The position numbers and the translations under genes were made by a program. 64,000 nt of DNA from Faecalibacterium longum CLA-AA-H243 (lineage in GTDB: Bacteria > Bacillota > Clostridia > Oscillospirales > Ruminococcaceae): positions 35,737 through 99,736 of the forward strand of contig NZ_JAJEQG010000007.1 in assembly GCF_020687245.1 (NCBI RefSeq), given 5' to 3'. Below the pieces are notes generated by a model. That model was given only the letters and a program-made list of their open reading frames with translations, ran no database searches and was not told the DNA's origin. Of this stretch, positions 26,705-35,617 are shown one piece after another; within the stretch, counting starts at the first letter, position 1, and every line of letters begins with the position of its first letter.

Positions 26705-28192
26705 ATGGACAATTACAAGGCAGAAAATCAGGAGCAGGAGATCGATCTGGTCTCGCTGTTCTTTGCGGTCGCCCATAGGTACAAGCAGATGGCCGCCGCA
26801 GCGGTGATCTGCGCCGTGCTGTTCGGCGGCTTCAGCGTGGTGAAGGGAATGCTGAACCAGCGCGCCATCGATGAGGCCATCGCCAACGGCGAGGAAGTCC
26901 CCCGCACCAGCGCAGAGCAGCAGTACGAAGAGGACATGGTCGAGTACCGTGAGGCCCAGACGAAGCACGACACGGATGTCACCAGCTATAAGCAGCAGTT
27001 GAACCAGAACGAGGCGGATCAGGTGCGCGCCCAGTTCGACATCGACAATGCACAGGAGTATATCGACAAGTCGGTGCGCCAGAAGCTCGACCCGTACAAT
27101 GTCTATACCTCGGAGACCCGCTTCTATATCACCACCGATTATAAGATCATGCCTGGTATGGACTACCAGAACCCGGACTACACCAGCGCCGTCCTCAGTG
27201 CTTACAACAGCCTGCTGACCAGCCATGAGTCCATCATCACCATTGCGGACCAGTTCAGCATGGAAGAACGCTATATGCGTGAACTTATCAGTGTTTCTGT
27301 GGACAACGATACCCGTCTGCTGACCATCACGACTTATGGTGAAGATGCTGATGAGGCGGGCCGCATCATGGATTTGATGCTCAAGCGGATGGAGGCAGTC
27401 CGCGAAAACATCGAGACGACCGTGGGCGGCCATAATACCAAGCAGGTCTCCCGCAGTGACAGCACCACTGTGCTGACCTGGCTGCGCGACAGCCAGCAGG
27501 ATACCCGTGATAACATGATCAGCCTGCAGAACAATCTGACAGACCTGCAGAACAATCATGAGCTGCTGGAAAAGAGCATCGAGACTGCAGATCAGGACCT
27601 CGCCGCACAGGAAAAGCCCGAGGAGCCCAAGCAGAGCAGCGGTGCCAAGAAGTTCGTTCTTACCGGCTTCCTGCTGGGCATCGTGGCTGTGACAGGCGTG
27701 GCAGTCGTCCGCTTCCTGATGGAGGACAAGGTCTGTGTCAGCGAGGACCTCCAGAGCAGCTGCGGCGTGGGCGTGCTGGGTACGCTGGCCAACGCAGCGT
27801 CCAAGTCCGCCAAGGGCATGGATGCCTCTCTCAACAAGATGGAGAAGCGGCCGGACGGCAGTGCCGATGCTGAGATGACCCGCCTCATCGCGGCGACCAT
27901 CCGCAACCGTGTGCCGGAGGCTGAGAACATCCTGCTGACCGGCGACATTGCCGGGGATCAGCTGACTGCTCTGGGCGAGGCTCTGAAGGCTTCCGGCGAG
28001 CTGGACGGCAAGAATATCCTTGTTTCCGGCAGTATCCTGCAGTCTTCGGCAACGGTCTCTGAGGCTGCCAAAGTGGATGTCGTTGTCCTTGCAGCAGACT
28101 GCGCTGTTTCTACTCACGCTTCGCTCCGCGCACAGAAGGCAAAGCTCGAGAGCTTCGGCAAGAAGGTCCTCGGCTGCGTTCTGTACGCATAA
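26705..28192 (+). CDS. Wzz/chain-length-determinant-like protein with degenerate kinase-like C terminus
   Basis: 495 residues. A short cytosolic start (QEQEIDLVSLFF, typical of Wzz proteins) is followed by TM1 (about 29-48), a long extracytoplasmic coiled-coil region (about 50-310) and TM2 (316-338). That is the polysaccharide co-polymerase layout. The last 140 residues resemble a BY-kinase/MinD-like domain, but where the Walker A should be the sequence reads LLTGDIAGDQLTAL (409-423), without GKS/T, and there is no C-terminal tyrosine cluster. It probably organises a surface-polysaccharide export step without kinase activity. No glycosyltransferase gene lies nearby. Wzz relation is fairly sure; pseudo-kinase reading is inference. 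Confidence 0.7.
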   Translation: MDNYKAENQEQEIDLVSLFFAVAHRYKQMAAAAVICAVLFGGFSVVKGMLNQRAIDEAIANGEEVPRTSAEQQYEEDMVEYREAQTKHDTDVTSYKQQLNQNEADQVRAQFDIDNAQEYIDKSVRQKLDPYNVYTSETRFYITTDYKIMPGMDYQNPDYTSAVLSAYNSLLTSHESIITIADQFSMEERYMRELISVSVDNDTRLLTITTYGEDADEAGRIMDLMLKRMEAVRENIETTVGGHNTKQVSRSDSTTVLTWLRDSQQDTRDNMISLQNNLTDLQNNHELLEKSIETADQDLAAQEKPEEPKQSSGAKKFVLTGFLLGIVAVTGVAVVRFLMEDKVCVSEDLQSSCGVGVLGTLANAASKSAKGMDASLNKMEKRPDGSADAEMTRLIAATIRNRVPEAENILLTGDIAGDQLTALGEALKASGELDGKNILVSGSILQSSATVSEAAKVDVVVLAADCAVSTHASLRAQKAKLESFGKKVLGCVLYA

Positions 28193-28205
28193 TTACCAGT
28201 ATATC

Positions 28206-28242
28206 AAAACGAGGGATGGCTTCAGAGCCATCCCTCGTTTTT
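28206..28242. terminator. bidirectional terminator
   Basis: The stem AAAACGAGGGATGGCT/AGCCATCCCTCGTTTT lies between the Wzz-like operon and the convergent regulator gene. Confidence 0.9.
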
Positions 28243-28249
28243 GTATGTA

Positions 28250-28882
28250 TCAGTCTTTCAGCTTGCTCAGATAGCGGTAGATGGTCGCTTCCGAGGAGCC
28301 CAGCTGTGCCGCCACCTCGCTGACCGCGCCTTTCATGTAGAAGATGCCCGCCTGCTGCAGGTCTTCCACGATGCGGATCTTTTCGTCCATCGTCAGCCGG
28401 TCGGGCGGCAGAGCGCTGCCGGTCACGTCAGTGATGGCGGCCTGCACTGCGTCGGGCAGGCTGCTGACGAAGTTTTCCACCCCAACGCTGGGGCCGGGCT
28501 CCTGATGGGCCCCGCAGAGGGCCAGAAGCTCCTGCGCCATCCGGCTGTACTTGGCGGCGTCAAAGTTGATGCAGAGCATCCCGATAAGCTCGCTGCCGTC
28601 CTTGATGAACATGGTGGAGGAGCGCAGCCGCCCCTTGGCCTGCGACGCGCCCTGATAGCCTGCCACATAGGGCTGATTTTCGTAGACTTTGCCGTGGATG
28701 AACCGCAGGGCCATATTGGACAGCGGTGCGCCCTCGGTGCGGCCGCTGATGTTGTTGTTCACGATGGCTGCGATGGTGCCTTCCTCGCTGGTCAGGTCGT
28801 GCAGCACCACTTCATAGTCCGGCCCCAGCGCCTCGCCCAGAAACGAAACGAGTGTCCGATAGGGTTCCAGCCGTGCATCCAT
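28250..28882 (-). CDS. PAS-HTH (YheO-like) transcriptional regulator
   Basis: 210 residues. The N-terminal part (about 1-115) is a YheO-type PAS domain (LGPDYEVVLHDLTS, IAAIVNNNISGR, then IGMLCINFD); the C terminus (165-210) is a helix-turn-helix with VSEVAAQLGSSEATIYRYL. Such proteins sense small ligands and control nearby amino-acid genes. It is divergent from ridA-cyuA-symporter, and both promoters are flanked by TTCTCAT palindromes, one just after its own start site, suggesting auto-repression and control of the operon. The start is taken at 28882; upstream in-frame ATGs would lie in the operator. Family is sure, target set inferred. Confidence 0.85.
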   Translation of the reverse strand: MDARLEPYRTLVSFLGEALGPDYEVVLHDLTSEEGTIAAIVNNNISGRTEGAPLSNMALRFIHGKVYENQPYVAGYQGASQAKGRLRSSTMFIKDGSELIGMLCINFDAAKYSRMAQELLALCGAHQEPGPSVGVENFVSSLPDAVQAAITDVTGSALPPDRLTMDEKIRIVEDLQQAGIFYMKGAVSEVAAQLGSSEATIYRYLSKLKD

Positions 28883-28920
28883 GTATGTCACCACTTTCCA
28901 CGTTGTTTCATGAGGGAAAT

Positions 28921-28940
28921 GATGAGAATTTATTCTCATC
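28921..28940. promoter_or_regulatory. perfect palindromic operator
   Basis: GATGAGAA TTTA TTCTCATC is an 8+4+8 perfect inverted repeat, just downstream of the predicted start of the regulator's own transcript. Confidence 0.7.
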
Positions 28941-28951
28941 CTGCTGCCTAT

Positions 28952-28980
28952 ATCATATCACGTTCGCGTGTTATTGACAA
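28952..28980 (-). promoter_or_regulatory. promoter of the PAS-HTH regulator
   Basis: TTGTCA (28975-28980) and TATGAT (28952-28957) on the minus strand, 17 bp apart. The -35 overlaps another TGAGAA copy (ACAATGAGAAATGG). Confidence 0.75.
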
Positions 28981-29056
28981 TGAGAAATGGAAAACTCAAT
29001 GCATTTTCGTGAAAGTGCTTCAAAATATCCGCGGGATTTGTCACAAGTGATAATAA

Positions 29057-29108
29057 TTTCTCATCGAGAGAGAAAATTGTTGACTTTTGACGCCCGCCGC
29101 GTTAGGAT
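29057..29108 (+). promoter_or_regulatory. operator and promoter of ridA-cyuA operon
   Basis: The inverted repeat TTTCTC ATCGAGA GAGAAA (29057-29075) sits five bases before the -35 TTGACT (29080-29085); the -10 is TAGGAT (29103-29108), 17 bp on. Its half-site matches the palindrome at 28921-28940, so the same regulator probably binds both, here in an activator-like position. Confidence 0.7.
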
Positions 29109-29173
29109 AGGGTCAGGACAAAGGGCATCAAGGCAAGCGATGCCCCTGCAATTCGGAAAAAGGAGAGAGAATT

Positions 29174-29548
29174 ATGAAACAGGCACTCGCCACTGCACAG
29201 GCACCCGCCGCCATCGGGCCGTATTCGCAGGGCATCGCAGCAGGCCAGACGGTCTACGTCTCCGGCCAGCTCCCCATCGACCCCGCCACCGGGGCCATCC
29301 CCGAGGGCATCGCGGCCCAGACCGCACAGTCCCTCAAGAACATCCAGGCCATCCTTGCCGAGCAGGGTATGACCCTGGCCGATGTGGTCAAGACCACGGT
29401 CTTTCTGGCCGACATGAACGACTTTGCTGAGATGAACAAAGTCTACGGCGAATACTTCGCCCAGCCCTTCCCCGCGCGGAGCGCCGTGCAGGTGGCGAAA
29501 CTGCCGAAAGGCGCACCGCTGGAGATCGAATGCATCGCCGTGAAGTAA
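29174..29548 (+). CDS. ridA: RidA family reactive-intermediate deaminase
   Basis: 124 residues, the normal length. RidA hydrolyses reactive 2-aminoacrylate and other enamines/imines released by PLP enzymes. Family landmarks are AIGPYSQG, VYVSGQLPID, VVKTTVFLADM and, at the end, FPARSAVQVAKLPKGAPLEIECIA, which contains the catalytic arginine. It leads an operon with cysteine desulfidase, an enzyme whose reaction yields 2-aminoacrylate, so the pairing makes metabolic sense. RBS AAGGAGAG. Very secure. Confidence 0.95.
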   Translation: MKQALATAQAPAAIGPYSQGIAAGQTVYVSGQLPIDPATGAIPEGIAAQTAQSLKNIQAILAEQGMTLADVVKTTVFLADMNDFAEMNKVYGEYFAQPFPARSAVQVAKLPKGAPLEIECIAVK

Positions 29549-29585
29549 CAGAGCATCCTATAAGAGAAAGAGACGGTGCAACACT

Positions 29586-30914
29586 ATGGAACAGAACATG
29601 TTCATTCGCATCCTGAACAGTGAGATGGAGCTGGCTACCGGCTGCACCGAGCCGGGCGCTGTGGCGCTGACTGCCGCCGAGGCGGGTCAGGCCCTGCGGA
29701 AGGCCGGTGTGGATAAGGCCGAAGAGATCACGGTCAACGCCAGCATCAACATCATCAAGAACGCCATGTCGGCGGGCATCCCCGGCACCGATTACGAGGG
29801 CATGGACTATGCCGCCGCCATCGGTGCGCTGGGCGGCGACCCGGTCTATCTGCTGGAAGTCATGAACCACGTCCCCCGCGAGACGGTGGAATCTGCCGCC
29901 GCGCTGGTCAAAGCCGGCAAGGTCAGGGTGAATGTGGCGCAGGTGCCGCAGAAGCTTTACATCGAGGTCATTGCCAAGGGCGGCGGCCATACGGGCCGTG
30001 CCATCGTCCGCGACCTGCACACCAACGTCGTGCTGGTGGAGCAGGACGGGGTGGCCACCCTCGACAAGCGGGACACGGACACCGCCGCCGCAGGCGACAG
30101 CGATGTGGTCTCCCCGGAGCAGATCGCGTCCTTCCTGACCGTCCGCTCCATCTGGGACTACTGCACCAAAGAGCTCGACCCGATGAACGACCCCATCGAC
30201 ATCATCCGCAGTGCCGTGAAGGTAAACTCCGTCATCAGCGATGAGGGCCTCTCGAAGGAATACGGCCTCGCCATCGGCCGCAACCTCGACCTCAACTGCC
30301 GCAAGGGCCTCATGACCCGCGATTTGACCACCAACTCCATGATAGCCGCCGCTGCGGGCGCAGACGCCCGTATGGCAGGTGCTCCAGTGTCGGTGGTGGC
30401 AAACTCCGGCAGCGGCAATCAGGGCATCACTGCGACGATGCCCGTCGTGGCTGCTGCCCACTGGCTGGACATCGACGAGCCCACCATGCTGCGTGCCGTC
30501 ACCCTGTCGAACCTCATCGCCATCCGTATCAAGTCGAAGTTTGGCCGTCTGAGCAACCTGTGCGGCGCCACCGTCGCCGGCACCGGCGCGGCCTGCGGCA
30601 TTACATACCTGCTGGGCGGCGGCTACCATGAGATATGCTGCGCTATCCAGAACATGGTGGGCAATGTCACCGGCATGGTGTGCGACGGCGCAAAGGCCGA
30701 CTGCGCCCTGAAAATTTCCACCTGCGTCAATGCCGCCTGTCAGGCAGCGGCCATGGGTACCCGCGGCGTCCGCGTCCAGAGCACCGACGGCATCGTGGAA
30801 GAGAACGTGGAGCGCACGCTGGACAACTTCGCCATCCTCAGCACCCACGGCACCAGCGACAGCGTTATCCTCGATCTGATGCTCAACAAAGAACATGCTC
30901 CGGACGCCGAATAA
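29586..30914 (+). CDS. cyuA: L-cysteine desulfidase (CyuA/UPF0597 family)
   Basis: 442 residues. The family, formerly UPF0597 and related to serine dehydratase alpha chains, uses a [4Fe-4S] cluster to convert L-cysteine to H2S, ammonia and pyruvate. The N-terminal cluster cysteine is C20 in ATGCTEPGA; further conserved cysteines lie in GMVCDGAKADC and ISTCVNAACQ. SGSGNQGI and GAACGITYLLGGG are also typical. It follows ridA by 37 bases and precedes a symporter, forming an amino-acid import and degradation operon under the PAS-HTH regulator. Family sure; cysteine rather than another amino acid as substrate is by family precedent. Confidence 0.85.
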   Translation: MEQNMFIRILNSEMELATGCTEPGAVALTAAEAGQALRKAGVDKAEEITVNASINIIKNAMSAGIPGTDYEGMDYAAAIGALGGDPVYLLEVMNHVPRETVESAAALVKAGKVRVNVAQVPQKLYIEVIAKGGGHTGRAIVRDLHTNVVLVEQDGVATLDKRDTDTAAAGDSDVVSPEQIASFLTVRSIWDYCTKELDPMNDPIDIIRSAVKVNSVISDEGLSKEYGLAIGRNLDLNCRKGLMTRDLTTNSMIAAAAGADARMAGAPVSVVANSGSGNQGITATMPVVAAAHWLDIDEPTMLRAVTLSNLIAIRIKSKFGRLSNLCGATVAGTGAACGITYLLGGGYHEICCAIQNMVGNVTGMVCDGAKADCALKISTCVNAACQAAAMGTRGVRVQSTDGIVEENVERTLDNFAILSTHGTSDSVILDLMLNKEHAPDAE

Positions 30915-31004
30915 GCGTCCTCGCAACACCCTGGCAAGCCTGCATCCGCATCCTGCAAAAAACACCCTGCGCCCGAAGCGCAGGAGAATTAGGGGTAAAT
31001 TATT

Positions 31005-32201
31005 ATGAAAAAGCTATTCAATAACCTGCCGTTCCGGCTGCTTCTCGGTATCATCATCGGCGTCATCCTGGGCCAGGTTTTCCCGGAGAGCGTCATGAAG
31101 GTGGTCGTCACCTTACAGTATATCATGGGCCAGCTCATCACCTTCTGCGTGCCGCTCATCATCATCGGCTTCATTGCCCCGTCCATCACCAAGCTGGGCA
31201 AGAACGCTTCCCGCCTGCTGGGCGTGGCGATCGTGATCGCTTACGTTTCCTCTGTCTGCGCAGCCCTCATGAGCACCGGCGCAGGCTACGCCCTCATCCC
31301 GCACCTGTCCATCGACACTGAGGTGGCCGGTCTGCGGACCCTGCCCGACGTCGTGTTCGAGCTGAACATCCCCCAGATCATGAGCGTCATGAGCGCCCTC
31401 GTGCTCAGCGTTCTGGTGGGTCTGGCCGCTACCTGGACCAACAGCAAGCTCACCTGCGACTTCCTCGGCGAGTTCCAGAACATCGTGCTGGACATCGTCG
31501 GCAAGATCATCATCCCCATGCTGCCCTTCTATATCGCCGCTACCTTCTGCAACCTGAGCTATGAGGGCATGATCACCCACCAGCTGCCTGCCTTCATCCA
31601 GATCATCCTCATCGTCATGGCAGGCCACTATATCTGGCTGGCTGTCCTGTACCTGCTGGCCGGTGCATACTCCGGCAAGAACCCCTGGGAAGTCCTCCGC
31701 CACTACGGCCCCGCTTACCTGACCGCTGTCGGCACCATGTCCAGCGCCGCCACCCTGGCAGTCGCTCTGGACTGCGCCCGCAAGAGCAAGGTCCTGCGCA
31801 AGGATATGGTCAGCTTCGGCATCCCCCTGTTCGCCAACATCCACCTCTGCGGCTCTGTCCTGACTGAGGTCTTCTTCTGCATGACCATCTCCAAGATCCT
31901 CTACGGCCACCTGCCCAGCATCGGCACCATGCTCCTCTTCTGCGCCCTGCTCGGCATCTTCGCCATCGGCGCTCCCGGCGTCCCCGGCGGCACCGTCATG
32001 GCTTCTCTGGGCCTCATCACCGGCGTTCTGATGTTCGATGACGCCGGCACCGCTCTGATGCTCGCCATCTTCGCCCTGCAGGACAGCTTCGGCACTGCCT
32101 GCAACGTCACCGGCGACGGCGCTCTGACCCTGATGCTGACCGGCTACGCCGAGAAGCACGGCATCAAGAACAACGACAACATCCAGACCCCCGTCCTGTA
32201 A
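31005..32201 (+). CDS. dicarboxylate/amino acid:cation symporter (DAACS family)
   Basis: 398 residues with eight or so membrane helices plus re-entrant loops, typical of the glutamate-transporter fold. The N terminus LPFRLLLGIIIGVILG, the serine-containing loop GTMSSAATLAV and the C-terminal GAPGVPGGTVMASLG with FGTACNVTGDGA match the family; substrates are taken up with Na+ or H+. With cyuA and ridA in the same operon the likely cargo is cysteine, serine or cystine, but this is inference. A strong terminator closes the operon. Confidence 0.88.
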   Translation: MKKLFNNLPFRLLLGIIIGVILGQVFPESVMKVVVTLQYIMGQLITFCVPLIIIGFIAPSITKLGKNASRLLGVAIVIAYVSSVCAALMSTGAGYALIPHLSIDTEVAGLRTLPDVVFELNIPQIMSVMSALVLSVLVGLAATWTNSKLTCDFLGEFQNIVLDIVGKIIIPMLPFYIAATFCNLSYEGMITHQLPAFIQIILIVMAGHYIWLAVLYLLAGAYSGKNPWEVLRHYGPAYLTAVGTMSSAATLAVALDCARKSKVLRKDMVSFGIPLFANIHLCGSVLTEVFFCMTISKILYGHLPSIGTMLLFCALLGIFAIGAPGVPGGTVMASLGLITGVLMFDDAGTALMLAIFALQDSFGTACNVTGDGALTLMLTGYAEKHGIKNNDNIQTPVL

Positions 32202-32287
32202 AGACCGCTTCAAAGGATCTGAGCGCATTTCCCTGAAAATACCAGAAACCGGGCTGCGTCCCCCATTCTGACCAGCCCGTGATATGC

Positions 32288-32319
32288 AAAAGGGGCCTCC
32301 TGTAAAGGAGGCCCCTTTT
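32288..32319 (+). terminator. terminator of the ridA-cyuA-symporter operon
   Basis: The stem AAAAGGGGCCTCC/GGAGGCCCCTTTT, 90 bases after the symporter stop. Confidence 0.9.
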
Positions 32320-32392
32320 GGTGTATTTATATTGCTTCTCCCGCCCTCTTTGTCTGCCAAAGATTCAAAAATCATACAAAACCTTCTTTATT

Positions 32393-32420
32393 TTGTCATA
32401 ACTGTCCCGTATAATAAAAT
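32393..32420 (+). promoter_or_regulatory. promoter of the two-component system
   Basis: TTGTCA (32393-32398) and TAAAAT (32415-32420), 16 bp apart; a TATAAT at 32410-32415 overlaps and could serve with a weaker -35. Confidence 0.6.
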
Positions 32421-32494
32421 ATAGGTCAACATCAAAATTGCGGCCAGCGCCCGGCGGGGGCTGGCTTTGGACTGGATAGAGGAGGAACACTCAC

Positions 32495-33193
32495 ATGGCA
32501 AACGAAAAGATACTCGTTGTGGACGACGATACCAACATCTGCGAGCTGCTGCGGCTCTACCTGACCAAGGAGGGCTATCAGGTCACGACGGCCAACGACG
32601 GCGAAGAGGGCCTTGAAAAGTTCAACCAGCTCAAGCCCGACATGGTGCTGCTGGACGTCATGATGCCCAGGATGGACGGCCTTGAGGTCTGCCGCCGCAT
32701 CCGCAAGCTGGGCAACACCCCGGTCATGATGCTGACGGCCAAGGGCGAGACCTTTGACAAGGTGCTGGGCCTCGAGCTGGGCGCAGACGACTACATGGTC
32801 AAGCCCTTCGACACCAAAGAGGTCGTGGCCCGCATCAAGGCGGTGCTGCGCCGCTGTACCGTCACCACGTCCCAGACCGAGAGCTCCGAGGGCGTCATCG
32901 AGTTCGACAACCTCCGCCTCGACATGAACAGCTACGAGCTGCGGGTCAAGGGCAAGGTGGTGGAAGCTCCCCCGAAGGAGCTGGAACTGCTGAACTGCCT
33001 CGCCTCTCACCCCAACCGGGTCTACACCCGCGACCAGCTGCTGGACGAGGTGTGGGGCTTCGAATACTACGGCGACAGCCGCACCATCGACGTCCATGTC
33101 AAGCGCCTGCGCGAGAAGCTGGCCGGTGCTTCCGATAAATGGGAGCTGAAGACCGTCTGGGGCGTGGGCTATAAATTCGAGGTGCGTCAGTAA
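32495..33193 (+). CDS. OmpR-family response regulator
   Basis: 232 residues. The receiver domain (1-120) has the acidic pair DDD (10-12), phospho-acceptor D54, T81 and K103. The C-terminal winged helix (about 135-232) carries PPKELELLNCLASHPNRVYTRDQLLDEVWG and the recognition helix DSRTIDVHVKRLREKL. It is close in type to the PhoB/WalR group. The stop overlaps the histidine kinase start by one base (TAATG), so the pair is translationally coupled. The signal is not evident; the terminator after the kinase separates it from rpe and the Rnf-like genes. Confidence 0.93.
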   Translation: MANEKILVVDDDTNICELLRLYLTKEGYQVTTANDGEEGLEKFNQLKPDMVLLDVMMPRMDGLEVCRRIRKLGNTPVMMLTAKGETFDKVLGLELGADDYMVKPFDTKEVVARIKAVLRRCTVTTSQTESSEGVIEFDNLRLDMNSYELRVKGKVVEAPPKELELLNCLASHPNRVYTRDQLLDEVWGFEYYGDSRTIDVHVKRLREKLAGASDKWELKTVWGVGYKFEVRQ

Positions 33194-34710
33194 TGCGCAA
33201 AAGTGTTTCCGTTGCGTTCTTCTCGCTCATGAGCACCCTGCTCATCTTCGGCACGGTGATCATGGGCGGCTCGGAGCTGGTGCTGTTCAGCAACTACTTC
33301 GCACAGGAGCGGTACGACGTGCTGGACGAAGTGGTCAATGTGGCCCAGCGCACGGCGTCCCATCTGGTGCAGGAAGCCGCTCTGCCGGAAGGCGAAGAAC
33401 TGGAAGCCCTGAACACCAAGCTCGAGCTCATCGGCGAGAGCGCGGAAGTGTACCTGTTCTTCACCGACTGCGACGGCAACGTGGTGCTGGCCTCAGACCC
33501 GGACGATCTGGCCGGGGATGTGGTAGAGGCGTCCGTGCTGGAAAAGTCGGCCAAGGCCAAGGAGAATTATCACATCTTCGGTACGCTGGACGGTGTACTG
33601 ACCGAGAAGAGCTACATCTCGGTGCATGAGATGCGCAGCGAGAGCGGCGAGTGTACCGGCTACCTTTTCCTCTGCTCGTCGGGCGACCGGCTGGTGGAGT
33701 TCCGCAAGGAGTTCTTCTCGAACTTCTTCCTCTCGGCCTGTCTGATGCTGCTGGTGGCCAGCGTCCTCACCAAGGTGATGATGCATAAGCTCACCGACCC
33801 CATCCAGAAGGTGACGGATGCGGCCCAGCGCTTCGGCGGCGGCGACCTGTCCGTCCGGGTCGAGGGCGTGGACGGCGAAGGCGAAGTGGCCGACCTGGCC
33901 CGCACCTTCAACAAGATGGCGGACAATATCCAGTCCAACGACAACTCCCGGGGCCAGTTCATGGGCAATATTGCCCACGAGCTGCGCACCCCCATGACCA
34001 CCATCAAGGGCTTCATCGACGGCATTCTGGACGGCACCATCCCGCCCGATATGCAGAACCACTACTTACAGCTGGTCAGTGAGGAGACGGGCCGTCTGGC
34101 GCGCCTCATCCAGAATATGCTGGACCTCTCGAAGCTGGAGAGCGGCGAATATCAGGTGAACGCCCGGATGTTCAACATCTGGGAGACGCTGACCGGCGTG
34201 GCCCTCTCGGCGGAGCAGCGCATCAACGACGGCATGATAGACATTGACGGCCTGACCATGGATGAGAAGGTGCTGGTCTATGCCGACCCCGACCTCATCC
34301 ATCAGGTGGCCTACAATCTGCTGGACAACGCCATCAAGTTCACCCCGGCAGGCGGCACCATCCGCTTCGGGGTGGAGAGGCTGGGCCCGGAGGTGGAAGT
34401 CTCCATCTGGAACTCCGGCCAGGGCATCAGCCCCGAGGCGCTGCCCTACGTCTTCCAGCGCTTCTACAAAGAAGACCAGTCCCGGGGTCTCCACGCCCGG
34501 GGCGCAGGTCTCGGCCTGAACATCTGCAAGGTGCTGGTCAACCTCTCCGGCGGCCAGATACGGGTGGAGAGCAAGCAGGGCGAGTGGTGCAGGTTCGTCT
34601 TCACCCTGCCCGTCCAGCCTCCCAACCCCGGCGGCATGAAGCGTCTGCCCGACGAGAGCGGCCGCCCCGGTGCGGTGGAAGACCCGGCCAGCATGAAGCC
34701 GGTAGACTAA
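33193..34710 (+). CDS. membrane sensor histidine kinase
   Basis: 505 residues. TM1 (about 9-33), an extracytoplasmic sensor region (34-175, double-Cache-like in size), TM2 (176-195), a HAMP domain (about 196-247), the dimerisation/phospho-acceptor helix with H262 in NIAHELRTPMTTIKGF, then an ATPase domain with N box NLLDNAIKFTP, G1 SGQGIS, F box VFQRFYK and G2 ARGAGLGLNICK. The last 35 residues are a Pro/Gly-rich tail. Partner of the overlapping response regulator. Its organisation resembles envelope-stress kinases of the PhoR/WalK group, but the ligand is unknown. Confidence 0.93.
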   Translation: MRKSVSVAFFSLMSTLLIFGTVIMGGSELVLFSNYFAQERYDVLDEVVNVAQRTASHLVQEAALPEGEELEALNTKLELIGESAEVYLFFTDCDGNVVLASDPDDLAGDVVEASVLEKSAKAKENYHIFGTLDGVLTEKSYISVHEMRSESGECTGYLFLCSSGDRLVEFRKEFFSNFFLSACLMLLVASVLTKVMMHKLTDPIQKVTDAAQRFGGGDLSVRVEGVDGEGEVADLARTFNKMADNIQSNDNSRGQFMGNIAHELRTPMTTIKGFIDGILDGTIPPDMQNHYLQLVSEETGRLARLIQNMLDLSKLESGEYQVNARMFNIWETLTGVALSAEQRINDGMIDIDGLTMDEKVLVYADPDLIHQVAYNLLDNAIKFTPAGGTIRFGVERLGPEVEVSIWNSGQGISPEALPYVFQRFYKEDQSRGLHARGAGLGLNICKVLVNLSGGQIRVESKQGEWCRFVFTLPVQPPNPGGMKRLPDESGRPGAVEDPASMKPVD

Positions 34711-34716
34711 CTTCAC

Positions 34717-34759
34717 AGCGGTCAGACTGCCCTTCAAAGGAGCGGTCTGGCTGCTTTTT
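34717..34759 (+). terminator. terminator of the two-component operon
   Basis: Imperfect stem AGCGGTCAGACTGC/GCGGTCTGGCTGCT followed by TTTTTG. Confidence 0.75.
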
Positions 34760-34852
34760 GCATTGTGGAAGAGGGAAGATACGCAGAACTTTACGTCTTT
34801 TCCGTGAAAAACACGGCGGCGGGTTTGATTTTTTCGCTGTTTTCATGTAAAC

Positions 34853-34858
34853 TATAAT
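34853..34858 (+). promoter_or_regulatory. -10 element upstream of rpe
   Basis: A consensus TATAAT with only a weak -35 (TTTTTC) at the proper distance. It is the best candidate for the rpe-Rnf-like operon. Confidence 0.45.
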
Positions 34859-34953
34859 CGACTATGCCGACTGCTCCTGTGGGAGATGCCGCAGGGACGG
34901 CGGCAGAGCAAAATTACAAAAATTCTCTAAAAAATAACGGGGAGTAAAATAAA

Positions 34954-35604
34954 ATGACAACGATCAGTCCTTCTATCCTTTCGGCTGACTTTAGCCATCT
35001 CGGCGCAGACTGCCGTATGGTGCTGGATGCCGGTGCGCAGATGCTGCATTATGACGTGATGGACGGCCACTTCGTGCCGAACATCAGCTTTGGCGTCCCG
35101 GTGCTCAAGAGCCTGCACAAGGCCCTGCCGGATGCTTTCTATGACGTCCACCTGATGATCACCCACCCCCAGCAGTACGCCGAGGCTTTTGCCAAGGCCG
35201 GTGCCAGCCTGCTCAACTTCCACCTCGAGTGCGACGACGACATCCAGGAGACCATCGACGCCATCAAGGCCCAGGGCTGCAAGGTGGGCATGACCATCAA
35301 GCCCGGCACCCCGGTGGAAGAGCTGGGCTACTACCTCGACCAGCTGGACCTCGTGCTGGTCATGAGCGTGGAGCCTGGCTTCGGCGGCCAGAAGTTCATG
35401 CCCTCGGCCCTCGACAAGCTCCGCTGGCTCAAGGCGGAAAAAGACCGCCGTGGCCTGAAATTCCTGCTGGAAGTGGACGGCGGCGTGGATGCCGCCACCG
35501 CTCCGCAGTGCGTCGCCGCCGGTGCGGACGTGCTGGTGGCGGGCAGCGCCATCTTTGGCGCCGCCGACCCCGCCGCGGCCGTCCGTGCGATGGCAGCTCT
35601 CTGA
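34954..35604 (+). CDS. rpe: ribulose-phosphate 3-epimerase
   Basis: 216 residues, TIM barrel. It interconverts ribulose-5-phosphate and xylulose-5-phosphate in the pentose phosphate pathway. Signatures are SPSILSADFSHLG, the metal ligands in HYDVMDGHFVPN and DVHLMI, MSVEPGFGGQKFM, and LEVDGGVDAATA with the second catalytic aspartate. Thirteen bases after its stop begins the RnfD-like gene with no terminator between, so the epimerase is the first gene of that operon. Very secure. Confidence 0.96.
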   Translation: MTTISPSILSADFSHLGADCRMVLDAGAQMLHYDVMDGHFVPNISFGVPVLKSLHKALPDAFYDVHLMITHPQQYAEAFAKAGASLLNFHLECDDDIQETIDAIKAQGCKVGMTIKPGTPVEELGYYLDQLDLVLVMSVEPGFGGQKFMPSALDKLRWLKAEKDRRGLKFLLEVDGGVDAATAPQCVAAGADVLVAGSAIFGAADPAAAVRAMAAL

Positions 35605-35617
35605 GAGGGGACTGCCC

